From Agrobacterium tumefaciens_K (GTDB lineage Bacteria > Pseudomonadota > Alphaproteobacteria > Rhizobiales > Rhizobiaceae): a stretch of 64,000 nucleotides of DNA. Both the position numbers and the translations under genes were made by a program. The stretch spans positions 1,550,001 through 1,614,000 of the forward strand of contig NZ_JAOEGC010000001.1 of NCBI RefSeq assembly GCF_031801495.1, written 5' to 3'. Every line of letters starts with the position of its first letter. Positions within the stretch are counted from its first letter, which is position 1. The notes beneath the pieces were generated by a model. The model saw nothing but the letters and a program-made list of their open reading frames with translations. It searched no databases and was not told the origin of the DNA. Positions 55,322 to 62,998 of the stretch are shown piece after piece.

Positions 55322-56178
55322 GGTGTGTCCTCCAGCGCTTCACGCGCCCGTGCCCTCGCCGCGAGAAGGCCATGCTTGGGGGCGAAGACGAAGGCCGTCA
55401 GGAAGATCGCCGTCTGTAGAACGACGATGACGCCGCCGGTCGCGCCGTTGAGGAAGTAGCTCAGATAGGCACCGGTGAAGCTGGTCGCCGCGCCGATGAT
55501 GAGGCTCATCAGGATCAGACGCTCGAAGCGGTCGGTCAGCAGATAGGCGGTGGCGCCGGGCGTCACCACCATGGCGACGACCAGAAACGCGCCGACCGTC
55601 TGGAGGGCTGCAACCGTCGATGCCGCCAGCAGCGTGAAGAAGATCACCTTCAGCACTTCAGGCCGCAGGCCGATGGTGCGGGCGTGATTCTCATCGAAGA
55701 ACACCACCATGAAGTCGCGCCATTTCAGCGCCAGCACCAGAAGGCTGATGCCGCCGATCAGCGCAAGCTGGATGGTGTCTTCGGCGGTGATCGCCAGAAT
55801 GTTGCCAAGCACGATGGTCTGGATGTTGATCGAGGTGGGCGACAGCGACACCATGAACAGGCCAAGCCCGAAAAACGAGGTGAAGATCAGCCCGATGATC
55901 GCGTCTTCCTTGAGGCGTGTTTTCTGGTTGAGAAACAGCATCGAGCCTGCCGCCAGTCCGCCAGAGAGAAATGCGCCGAGCGAGAAGGGCAGGCCCAGCA
56001 TATAGGCGCCCGCAACGCCGGGAACGATGGCATGGGAGAGCGCATCGCCGATCAGCGACCAGCCTTTGAGCATCAGGTAAGCGGAGAGAAAACCGCAGAC
56101 GCCACCCACCAGCGCGCTGACCCAGATGGCGTTCAGCATGTAGCCGTAGGTGAACGGCTCAAGAAGAGTGGCCATCAT
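55318..56178 (-). CDS. sitC: manganese/iron ABC transporter permease
   Basis: A 286-residue ABC-3 permease and partner of SitD, with the same LMLKGWSLIGDALSHAIVPG block near residue 37. I chose the ATG at 56178 because it is preceded by GGAGAAG on the coding strand; an upstream in-frame ATG at 56235 would overlap sitB by 77 bases. A second ATG (56175) follows directly. With the chosen start it overlaps the end of sitB by 20 bases. Confidence 0.9.
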   Translation of the reverse strand: MMATLLEPFTYGYMLNAIWVSALVGGVCGFLSAYLMLKGWSLIGDALSHAIVPGVAGAYMLGLPFSLGAFLSGGLAAGSMLFLNQKTRLKEDAIIGLIFTSFFGLGLFMVSLSPTSINIQTIVLGNILAITAEDTIQLALIGGISLLVLALKWRDFMVVFFDENHARTIGLRPEVLKVIFFTLLAASTVAALQTVGAFLVVAMVVTPGATAYLLTDRFERLILMSLIIGAATSFTGAYLSYFLNGATGGVIVVLQTAIFLTAFVFAPKHGLLAARARAREALEDTP

Positions 56179-57094
56179 CGCTCTTCTCCATGGTTTTGCC
56201 GTCGGGAGCGCGGTCATCGCTGCGTGGCTGCTCATGCACCTTCTGGCCGTTCCTGCCGTAAATCACGAAAGGCCGCTCGTCATCGGTAATGACTTTCACA
56301 CGGCGCGGATCGGCGTCGTCGTGCAGATCCTTGCCGCCAAGGATGAAGTGGCGAAGGCTGCCGCCAAAGGCTTTCTGCAGGTTCTCTTCGGTAAAGGTGT
56401 CTTCCGTTCTGCCAGCCGCCAGGACGGTGCCTTTCACGAACACGGCGCGGTCGCAGAATTCCGGCACGCTGCCCAGATTGTGGGTGGAAACCAGCATGAT
56501 CCGGCCTTCGTCGCGCAAGGCTTTCAACAAGGCGACAATCTGTTCCTCGGTGGTCACATCGACGCCGGTGAAGGGCTCATCCAGCAGGATCACCTGTCCT
56601 TCCTGCGCCAGTGCGCGGGCGAGAAACACCCGCTTCTTCTGCCCGCCAGAAAGTTCGCCGATCTGCCTCTTGCGATAGTCGAGCATGTTGACGCGTTTCA
56701 GTGCGTCCTCAACCATCTGGTGGTCGCGTCTGGAAGGGATACGCAGGAAGTTCATGTGGCCATAGCGGCCCATCATCACCACGTCTTCCACCAGAACCGG
56801 AAAACTCCAGTCGACCTCTTCTGCCTGCGGCACATAGGCGACGAGGTTCTTACGTAGCGCATCGCGCACCGGCTGCTCGAAGATCGACACGGAACCGGCC
56901 GCCAGGGGCACGAAACCCATGATCGCCTTGAAGATTGTCGACTTGCCAGCACCATTGACGCCGACCAGTGCAGTGATGGTTCCACGCGGTATGGAGAAGC
57001 TGGCATTTCTTAACGCGGTGTGGCCGTTGCGATAGGTCACTGTCGCATTCTGGACCGTCAGTCCATCATCGCTGCGTTTACTGCCCATTCTCAT
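56159..57094 (-). CDS. sitB: manganese/iron ABC transporter ATP-binding protein
   Basis: A 311-residue ATPase. Walker A is GVNGAGKST (about residues 42-50), the signature LSGGQKKR and Walker B LLDEPFTGVD. A hydrophilic C-terminal extension after residue 255 (DLHDDADPRRVKVITDD onward), rich in Asp, Lys and Arg, is not needed for ATP hydrolysis and is common in rhizobial SitB proteins as far as I know. The start overlaps the sitA stop by 4 bases (ATGA-type junction). Confidence 0.93.
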   Translation of the reverse strand: MRMGSKRSDDGLTVQNATVTYRNGHTALRNASFSIPRGTITALVGVNGAGKSTIFKAIMGFVPLAAGSVSIFEQPVRDALRKNLVAYVPQAEEVDWSFPVLVEDVVMMGRYGHMNFLRIPSRRDHQMVEDALKRVNMLDYRKRQIGELSGGQKKRVFLARALAQEGQVILLDEPFTGVDVTTEEQIVALLKALRDEGRIMLVSTHNLGSVPEFCDRAVFVKGTVLAAGRTEDTFTEENLQKAFGGSLRHFILGGKDLHDDADPRRVKVITDDERPFVIYGRNGQKVHEQPRSDDRAPDGKTMEKSDDGHSS

Positions 57095-57981
57095 GATGAC
57101 AGGCCTTTAGCGATGGTGCTGCTCGTCACGCGAAGCAGATCGAGGTACGTCGGCACCGGGCCATCCGCCTCGCTCAGCGAGTCGACATAGATCACGCCGC
57201 CATAGTTTGCGCCGGTTTCCTTGGCCACCTGTTTGGCGGGATCGGCAGACACGGTGCTTTCGCTGAAGATGACATGGATGTTGTGTTCGCGCATCGCGTC
57301 GATCACACCGCGGACCTGCTGCGGCGTGCCCTGGCTGTCGGCGTTCACCGGCCACAGATAGAGTTCCTTGAGCCCGAAATCGCGGGCGAGATAAGAGAAC
57401 GCGCCTTCGCTCGTTACCAACCAGCGCTTGTCCTCTGGCAGTGTCGAAAGCGCGTCGCGGATCGGCTGGATCGTGGCGCGGATCTTGTCGGAGTAGGTCT
57501 TGGCGTTGGTTGCATAGACCTCGGCGTTTGCGGGGTCGATTTCCGTCAGCCCCTTACGGATATTCTCTACATAAATCAGGGCATTATCCGGAGACATCCA
57601 TGCATGCGGATTGGGCTTGCCCTGATAGGCGCCGCCGCTGATCGACATCGGCTCGACGCCATCCGTGACGGTGACGCTTGGAACACCGGAGAGGTTCGCC
57701 AGGAATTTCTCGAACCACAATTCCAGATTGAGGCCATTGCGCAGGACGAGATCGGCCTTGCGGGCTTTCAGGATGTCGCGCGGGGTTGGCTGATAGTTGT
57801 GGATTTCGGCGCCCGGTTTGGTGATGCTTTCCACATTCGCCGCGTCGCCGGCCACGTTGCGCGCCATGTCGGCAATGATTGTGAAGGTGGTGACAACGGT
57901 CGGTTTCTCCGCAGCAGATGCCGCGCCGGGCAGGGAAAGTGCAAGAGCGAAAAGTGCATGCCTGATTTTTAGAAACGTCAC
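57091..57981 (-). CDS. sitA: manganese/iron ABC transporter substrate-binding protein
   Basis: About 296 residues, cluster A-I (family 9) metal-binding protein. It has a signal peptide (MTFLKIRHALFALALSLPGA, cleavage after ASA). The four metal ligands are His (IHNYQPTP), His (NPHAWMSP), Glu (TSEGAFSYL) and Asp (IYVDSL). Glu at the third site, where zinc-specific ZnuA has His, points to Mn2+/Fe2+. I chose the GTG at 57981 because GGTGA lies five bases upstream; a GTG at 57990 is possible. Two Mur-like palindromes precede the gene. Confidence 0.9.
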   Translation of the reverse strand: MTFLKIRHALFALALSLPGAASAAEKPTVVTTFTIIADMARNVAGDAANVESITKPGAEIHNYQPTPRDILKARKADLVLRNGLNLELWFEKFLANLSGVPSVTVTDGVEPMSISGGAYQGKPNPHAWMSPDNALIYVENIRKGLTEIDPANAEVYATNAKTYSDKIRATIQPIRDALSTLPEDKRWLVTSEGAFSYLARDFGLKELYLWPVNADSQGTPQQVRGVIDAMREHNIHVIFSESTVSADPAKQVAKETGANYGGVIYVDSLSEADGPVPTYLDLLRVTSSTIAKGLSS

Positions 57982-58000
57982 GTTTGTCACCGATTACTTG

Positions 58001-58068
58001 TTGCGATCAATTCGCAACAACATCCGGTATAAATTTCCTCTTGTCAATGCTATTGCAAATCATTCGCA
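58001..58068. promoter_or_regulatory. two Mur-like boxes upstream of sitA
   Basis: TTGCGATCAATTCGCAA (58001-58017, perfect 6-base arms) and TTGCAAATCATTCGCA (58053-58068) are related to each other and resemble the manganese-responsive sequence bound by Mur, the Fur-family Mn sensor of Rhizobiaceae. They lie 20 and 72 bases upstream of the sitA start, so they should repress the operon when Mn2+ is ample. Confidence 0.65.
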
Positions 58069-58264
58069 TTTTAGGAAATTGTCCGGAAACGGGGCATTTT
58101 TGCCGTCGCGGCCGCGTGGCAATTAAACTTTTTTCAATGAGAAGACGTCAGTATCGAGCGGCTGGGGCGAGATTCGTCTTTGGCATTTTTGGTCCCGCGT
58201 ACGTTCCTCTTTCGTTGAACAGTCGCCCGGGATTGGGGTGATTGACGGGGTAGTGAATGTCAGG

Positions 58265-59212
58265 ATGTCGCGTGTGAAGGCTGTATTCAAACGAATGCGG
58301 TTTTCGCGCAAACTCGTTTTGATCGGAGGCGGGATCCTGCTCCTTGCGGGCGCGACCGGCTCTGCTGCCGTGTTTATTGGCAGCGAGCGGTTGTTCGGGC
58401 CATCCTATGCATCCGTCAACGGGTTGACGTGCGACGTCGTTCAGACGGTCAATATCAAGAAAAACGGTTCACTCTGGATTCGCAAGTTCGTTCGCACGGC
58501 GGGCGGCGACGGCACGGAACGCGTGAAAACGGCATTGCGCGTCGCAAAGGCCGTTTATGAAAAACAGAAGCCCGATCTCGTGCAGGTTTCCGTTCTGGAC
58601 AAGGACGGGCCGGACTTGCGCTCGGAGATGCGCGGCCGCGCGATTGCCGCGCAGGTGGTTTTCATTCCGGATCAGTCGAAACTTCCCGAAGGCATCGAAA
58701 GTCAGAAATATTCCGCTTTTTATTATGATGGCCCGCCGAACGGCAGCGGCCAGTTTTACGGTTTGCGCATCGATCTTCCGCTGGAAGATGCGGAGACAAT
58801 GGCGGCGAGCCTGACGGATATGGCCGATTGCAATGCGCCGGTCGAGGTACAGGAAGCCGGCGGCCATGGTGCGAAAAAATCCGATGGTCACGGCGAAAAG
58901 GCCGGACACGGAGAGGCGAAAGAGAGCGGCGGTCACGGTGAAGCTCCGACAGAGGCCGGTCATGACGAACCTGAGGCCGAAGGCCACGGCGCAACGCCTT
59001 CGCCGCAGGCACATGGCGAAACGAACGGCGACGAGCTTCTGACCTCGACACCGGAGGCGGAAAGCGAAAGCATGTTCAGCCTCGCCTATATCAAGTCTCT
59101 GATCTTCGGAAAAGGTGCGAGCACAGCGCAGGCCGCGGAAGAAGAACCCGCCGGACACGACGCGCCACCTGCCGATGCACCGAAGGAAGCCGGTGAAAAC
59201 CTAGGGCATTAA
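58265..59212 (+). CDS. exported/membrane-anchored protein with histidine-rich metal-binding-like tail
   Basis: About 315 residues, not recognised as a known family. Residues 1-16 are basic, followed by one hydrophobic segment (about 17-39), so it is anchored or exported. Residues 45-190 form a compact region with two Cys (about 56 and 189) that could pair outside the cytoplasm. Residues 197-253 hold seven HG/HD repeats (GGHGA, DGHGE, AGHGE, GGHGE, AGHDE, EGHGA, QAHGE); two more His lie in the tail (AGHDA, LGH). The Ala/Glu/Gly-rich, His-spaced tail could bind Zn, Mn, Ni or Cu. It is divergent from sitA. The start is uncertain: ATG 58265, or GTG 58238 or 58253. Confidence 0.75.
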   Translation: MSRVKAVFKRMRFSRKLVLIGGGILLLAGATGSAAVFIGSERLFGPSYASVNGLTCDVVQTVNIKKNGSLWIRKFVRTAGGDGTERVKTALRVAKAVYEKQKPDLVQVSVLDKDGPDLRSEMRGRAIAAQVVFIPDQSKLPEGIESQKYSAFYYDGPPNGSGQFYGLRIDLPLEDAETMAASLTDMADCNAPVEVQEAGGHGAKKSDGHGEKAGHGEAKESGGHGEAPTEAGHDEPEAEGHGATPSPQAHGETNGDELLTSTPEAESESMFSLAYIKSLIFGKGASTAQAAEEEPAGHDAPPADAPKEAGENLGH

Positions 59213-59251
59213 GAGGGTGTCGACTGTCGTCCGGCACGCCCACGTTTCTGG

Positions 59252-60619
59252 TCAGATATCCGGCCCGATGCGCAACCGGCCTATCGGATTTGGAAATTTC
59301 TTACGTTTGTTTTCAATTGCCGGAGAGAAGTTTTGCGACAGCGCCGCGAAGGCGGCAATTCGCGCGATGAGCTTTTCTCGGTCGCCCTTTGTGACGGATT
59401 TGTAGCTTTTTACGTCAACAACGTAATTTTTCAGCCAGTCTTCGAATCCCCCCTCGTTCCAGCGTCGCTCGGTCGCCAATACTGTATCCTCCAGCCGGTC
59501 ATAGGCCACGAGCGCACGGCGCCATCGATGCTCGTCAAAATTGAGCGCGCCATTTGCGAATTGCGATCCGACATCAAGCCCGTAGCTCATGAGTTTTGTT
59601 GAGCGTTCTGGCGGCATAGTCAGGTTCAACCCGCCTTCATCCTTGGTGAGGAAGACGCGGGCGATGCGTTCTCTCTGGCCCGGCATGGTGGCCAAGGATT
59701 GATCTTGCCAGTCTTTGGCGGAATTCAGGATACTCCACAGGAACGAGCCCGTTTTGTCCATCGCGTGAACGGGCACACCTATCCCTTCGCCTGCTTCCTG
59801 TGGGATGGAAACGCGCTTGCTGCTGCGGGGCAGAAACTCCGGCAAGTCGTCGAGGCTGAGGGCGAAGGTTGGACGGGAGGGGAGGAGCGCATCGAAGAGA
59901 TGGATGGGAAAGTTACTGCTGATACCGCCGTCAGAGAACCAGATTTTCGTCTTGATGACGGGCGGTGCCTTTCCGTTGCTGACACGTGCAATCGTATCGA
60001 GCGTGCCACGATCATTCGTGTAAGCGGGAATGGCTTTGAAGAGAAGGGGAAAGCTCAAACTCATGCGCGTCGCGACAATGACCGGTAACTGCTTCTCCTC
60101 TGGAAAAGCCTTGAGTTCAGGAAAAGGACCGCCCCGTGTTGCGATTTTCTCCAGCCAGTTCATCACGGGCTGGGGAAACAGCTCACGCCATTCTTTCGGG
60201 TCATAAGCGACCATAAGACCTGTGGCAGGCAGCGTGTGCGGTCGCCGCATCGACAGATTGGTCGTGATCATCTTCAGATTTATAGTCGGCTTTTCAGGGT
60301 CATCTCCCATGAGGTGGCCAAACGTCAAGGGAGGCGCAGTCGCGGCGTCACTGCCAAAGGCGATATCCTGGATCGATGCATGAAGCCATTCCGTCAGGCC
60401 CGGAACATCCGCACCGGAAACCGTCAGGCCCGAACAGAAACCGAACCCGTCCCGGGGCAGTCGGTGGAAAATCAGCCACACGATCTGAATGACGATGCCG
60501 GTCAGTATCCCCACCAGTCCGCCGAGAACCGATCCAAAAAATCCGCTGTGGAGTGCCCATAGCAAGCCAGCGCCTATTGCGATGCCTGCTATCGAGGCCA
60601 CGGGAAAGGCGGCAGGCAA
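59252..60619 (-). pseudogene. patatin-like phospholipase, C-terminal part after frameshift
   Basis: This frame carries the second half of a patatin-like protein: a hydrophobic stretch (PVASIAGIAIGAGLLWALHS, then GILTGIVIQIVWLI), the catalytic Asp in FSDGGISSNFPIHLFDALL, and a long C-terminal region to TAA at 59252. It has no good start of its own. Its frame is open upstream only to a TGA at about 60675. The upstream half (60348-60995) is in another frame and has the catalytic Ser. One extra base near 60659 would explain the break: removing it would join YLL to EAQASGWAGKVFGLP. It could be real decay or a sequencing error. Confidence 0.8.
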
Positions 60620-60995
60620 TCCGAAGACTTTGCCTGCCCATCCACTTGCCTGCGCCTCGCAGCAGATAGTTCATGAGAGGGCGGTAACGGGGTTGCGGCT
60701 GAAAAAGCTTGCCGAGAATATCTGGTATCTTGTCACAATGAGTCTGTAAGCGCACGAACCCTTCAGGGTCGGTTCTGACGGTGCGAGAATACTCCGCCGC
60801 AGCCGCGAAAGCGGCCGCGATTGCACCGGCTGATGTGCCGCCGATCGAGTGGAAGCGATACCGCCGCGCCAGTTCAAGTACGGCATAGGGATAGACGACA
60901 CCGGAGGTGATACCGCCTTTCATCACCACGTCGCAGTCCTTGTCCGGAGTTGCGAACATGTCGGGCTGGTATCTGGGAAGCTCATTCTCGGACAT
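60348..60995 (-). pseudogene. patatin-like phospholipase, N-terminal part before frameshift
   Basis: The N-terminal half of a patatin-like lipid hydrolase. The glycine-rich oxyanion region MKGGITSGVVYPYAVLELAR is at about residues 25-44, and the nucleophile elbow GGTSAGAIAAAF, with the catalytic Ser, at about 53-64. After YRPLMNYLL (about residue 113) the reading loses family similarity and becomes Arg/His-rich, as expected after a frameshift. The matching continuation is in another frame (59252-60619). A split active site (Ser here, Asp there) means neither part can be active alone. The gene is flanked by the His-rich protein and lysS. Confidence 0.8.
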
Positions 60996-61256
60996 GCGTA
61001 TCTCCCCGACGGCTTGGGTGTACTGAAGCCGTGAAACACAATGCGAAATGATGTTTGACGGCTAGCACAATCGGAGGCAGATTCGCCAGTATATTCCACT
61101 GGGAGTTATATGGATTTACTCGATCTGTTCCTCGTCGGGGCGGCAATACTTGATGCGGCCGTGTCTTCTAACAGCGCTCCCAGTACTTCTCTCAAATAGA
61201 AGTAAGCGAGCCTTGATGCTCGGGGCAGGCGCAAACAGGTCGATAGAGAAGTTCAG
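60996..61256. other. intergenic region without recognised gene
   Basis: The 298 bases between the patatin start and the lysS stop (60996-61293) show no convincing coding frame, tRNA or regulatory RNA. Its last part holds the lysS stem-loop. The AT-rich stretch around 61080-61130 may carry the patatin promoter. Confidence 0.4.
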
Positions 61257-61295
61257 CCAGAGGTGGCCACAAGCCACCTCTGGTCATTCCTTTTT
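61257..61295. terminator. terminator of lysS
   Basis: CCAGAGGTGGC (61257-61267) and GCCACCTCTGG (61273-61283) form a perfect 11-base stem with a five-base loop, ten bases beyond the lysS stop. The T-run is on the plus side (61291-61295), so termination looks stronger for plus-strand transcripts; lysS itself uses the stem. Confidence 0.7.
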
Positions 61296-62793
61296 AGTCC
61301 GCCTTGTTGCGGCGGGCAGGGAACAGGATCACGTCGCGGATCGACGGTGCGTTGGTCAGAAGCATGATCAGGCGGTCGACGCCGATGCCGAGGCCACCGG
61401 CGGGCGGCATGCCCTGATCGATGGCGTCGAGGAACTCGTCGTCTAGCTGCTTGTCCTTCTCGCCGCGGGCGTGGGCCTGCTCGAGCTGTTCCACCATGCG
61501 GCGGCGCTGCTCTTCCGGGTCGTTGAGTTCGGAGAACGCATTGCCCACTTCCCAGGCGTTGCAGTAGCTCTCGAAACGCTCGACCAGACGCGGTTCGCCC
61601 GGCACTTCCTTGGCAAAGGGCGAGATGTCCTTCGGGAAATGCGTGACGTGGCTCGGCTGGATCAGCGTGCCTTCGACCTTTTCTTCGAAGATGAAAGCAA
61701 GGCATTCACCCCAGGTCCAGTCCTTCTCGACGGCAAAACCGGCAGCCTTGGCGGCAGCGCGGGCTTCCTCATCGGTCTTGAGGCTAAGGAAGTCGATCCC
61801 GGTCGCTTCCTTCACGGCATCCGGCATCGGCACGCGCTTGAACGGACCCTTGAAGGAAATCGTCTGGCCCTGGAATTCAACTTCGGTCGTGCCGTGGATG
61901 GCGATTGCCAGCGTCTCGAACAGACGCTCCACGAGGCCCATGATGTCCTCGTAGTCGGCGTAGGCCCAGTAGCACTCCATCATGGTGAATTCAGGGTTGT
62001 GACGGGTCGAAACGCCTTCGTTGCGGAAGTTGCGGTTGATTTCGAATACCTTGTCGGAAAGGCCCGAAACCAGCGTGCGCTTCAGGAACAGTTCCGGCGC
62101 GATACGCAGGTACATGTCCATCTTCAGCGTGTTGTGGAAGGTCTTGAACGGATCGGCCGTCGCACCGCCATAGACGGTCTGCAGCATCGGCGTTTCCACT
62201 TCGAGGAAGCCTTCCGCCTCCATGAAGCGACGGATGCCGGATACGATCTTCGAACGCTGCTGGAAGCGCAGCTTGGATTCCTCGTTGGAGAGAATGTCCA
62301 GATGGCGCTTGCGATAACGCAGCTCGATGTCGGAAACGCCGTGCCACTTTTCCGGCATCGGCAGCAGCGACTTGGTGAGCATGGTGATCTCTTCGGCGTT
62401 GATCGTCAGCTCGCCGCGCTTGGTGCGACGCACCTTACCGGTCACGCCGATGATGTCGCCGATGTCGATCATCGGCAGAAGGGCGCGGGCCGCTTCCGGC
62501 GTCGTGTCCTTGTGGGAGAAGATCTGCACCTTGCCGGATGCATCATGGATATCCATGAACATGCCGGAGTTGCGGTTGGAGTAAACGCGTCCGGCAACCG
62601 TCACCGTATCGCCGGTTTCGACGTCCGCTTCGATGTCGGCGTATTTCTCGGCCAGCTCGGCGTTGGTCAGCGTGCGGTGGAAATGCGCCGGATAGACATC
62701 GCCGATCTGCTCGCGCAGCAGCGCCAGTTTCTGGCGGCGAACCTCGGTGGCGTCGGAGGAAAGGGCAGTCGTTTCGGTTGTCTTGTCGTTCAT
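61294..62793 (-). CDS. lysS: lysyl-tRNA synthetase, class II
   Basis: A 499-residue class II enzyme. The N-terminal OB-fold anticodon-binding domain (about residues 60-170) contains VAGRVYSNRNSGMFMDIHDA. Class II motif 2 is NRNFRNEGVSTRHNPEFTM (about 260-278), and motif 3 is GLGIGVDRLIMLL (about 465-477). The ATG is preceded by AGGAATTGAACG. It follows gltX on the same strand, separated by 205 bases that hold a RIME-like element. A stem-loop lies just downstream. It charges tRNA-Lys; an essential function. Confidence 0.96.
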   Translation of the reverse strand: MNDKTTETTALSSDATEVRRQKLALLREQIGDVYPAHFHRTLTNAELAEKYADIEADVETGDTVTVAGRVYSNRNSGMFMDIHDASGKVQIFSHKDTTPEAARALLPMIDIGDIIGVTGKVRRTKRGELTINAEEITMLTKSLLPMPEKWHGVSDIELRYRKRHLDILSNEESKLRFQQRSKIVSGIRRFMEAEGFLEVETPMLQTVYGGATADPFKTFHNTLKMDMYLRIAPELFLKRTLVSGLSDKVFEINRNFRNEGVSTRHNPEFTMMECYWAYADYEDIMGLVERLFETLAIAIHGTTEVEFQGQTISFKGPFKRVPMPDAVKEATGIDFLSLKTDEEARAAAKAAGFAVEKDWTWGECLAFIFEEKVEGTLIQPSHVTHFPKDISPFAKEVPGEPRLVERFESYCNAWEVGNAFSELNDPEEQRRRMVEQLEQAHARGEKDKQLDDEFLDAIDQGMPPAGGLGIGVDRLIMLLTNAPSIRDVILFPARRNKAD

Positions 62794-62843
62794 CGTTCAA
62801 TTCCTGTTGCGGCGTTGCCGCGTCGCCCGTTTGTCTCCGTATC

Positions 62844-62970
62844 CCTCATTCCTGTGCTTGTCACAGGAATCCAGCGCGCCCAAGTCCTTGGGCGCAGGAG
62901 ACTCTCAATTCATTCTTTCACGGCGCAGACGCGCCGTGACTGGATTCCTGTGACAAGCACAGGAATGAGG
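62844..62970. repeat. RIME-like intergenic palindromic element, copy 3
   Basis: A 127-base element with perfect 31-base outer arms (62844-62874 and 62940-62970; core CCTGTGCTTGTCACAGG). Two inner perfect stems are GCGCCCAAG-TC-CTTGGGCGC (62876-62895) and CACGGCGC-AGAC-GCGCCGTG (62919-62938). It is the best-preserved of the three copies, located between gltX and lysS. No coding potential and no flanking target duplication. Confidence 0.85.
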
Positions 62971-62998
62971 CGGGAGCGTTATGCGCCCTCCTGCTCAA

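Noticed and set aside
58857..59030. Possible short tandem DNA repeat or CRISPR-like array
   Set aside because: The periodicity comes from codons of a His/Gly repeat in one open frame; spacing varies and there are no conserved repeats with unique spacers.
60996..61293. Small RNA or tRNA gene between patatin and lysS
   Set aside because: No cloverleaf or other convincing fold beyond the lysS stem-loop; no sign of promoter plus terminator of its own.
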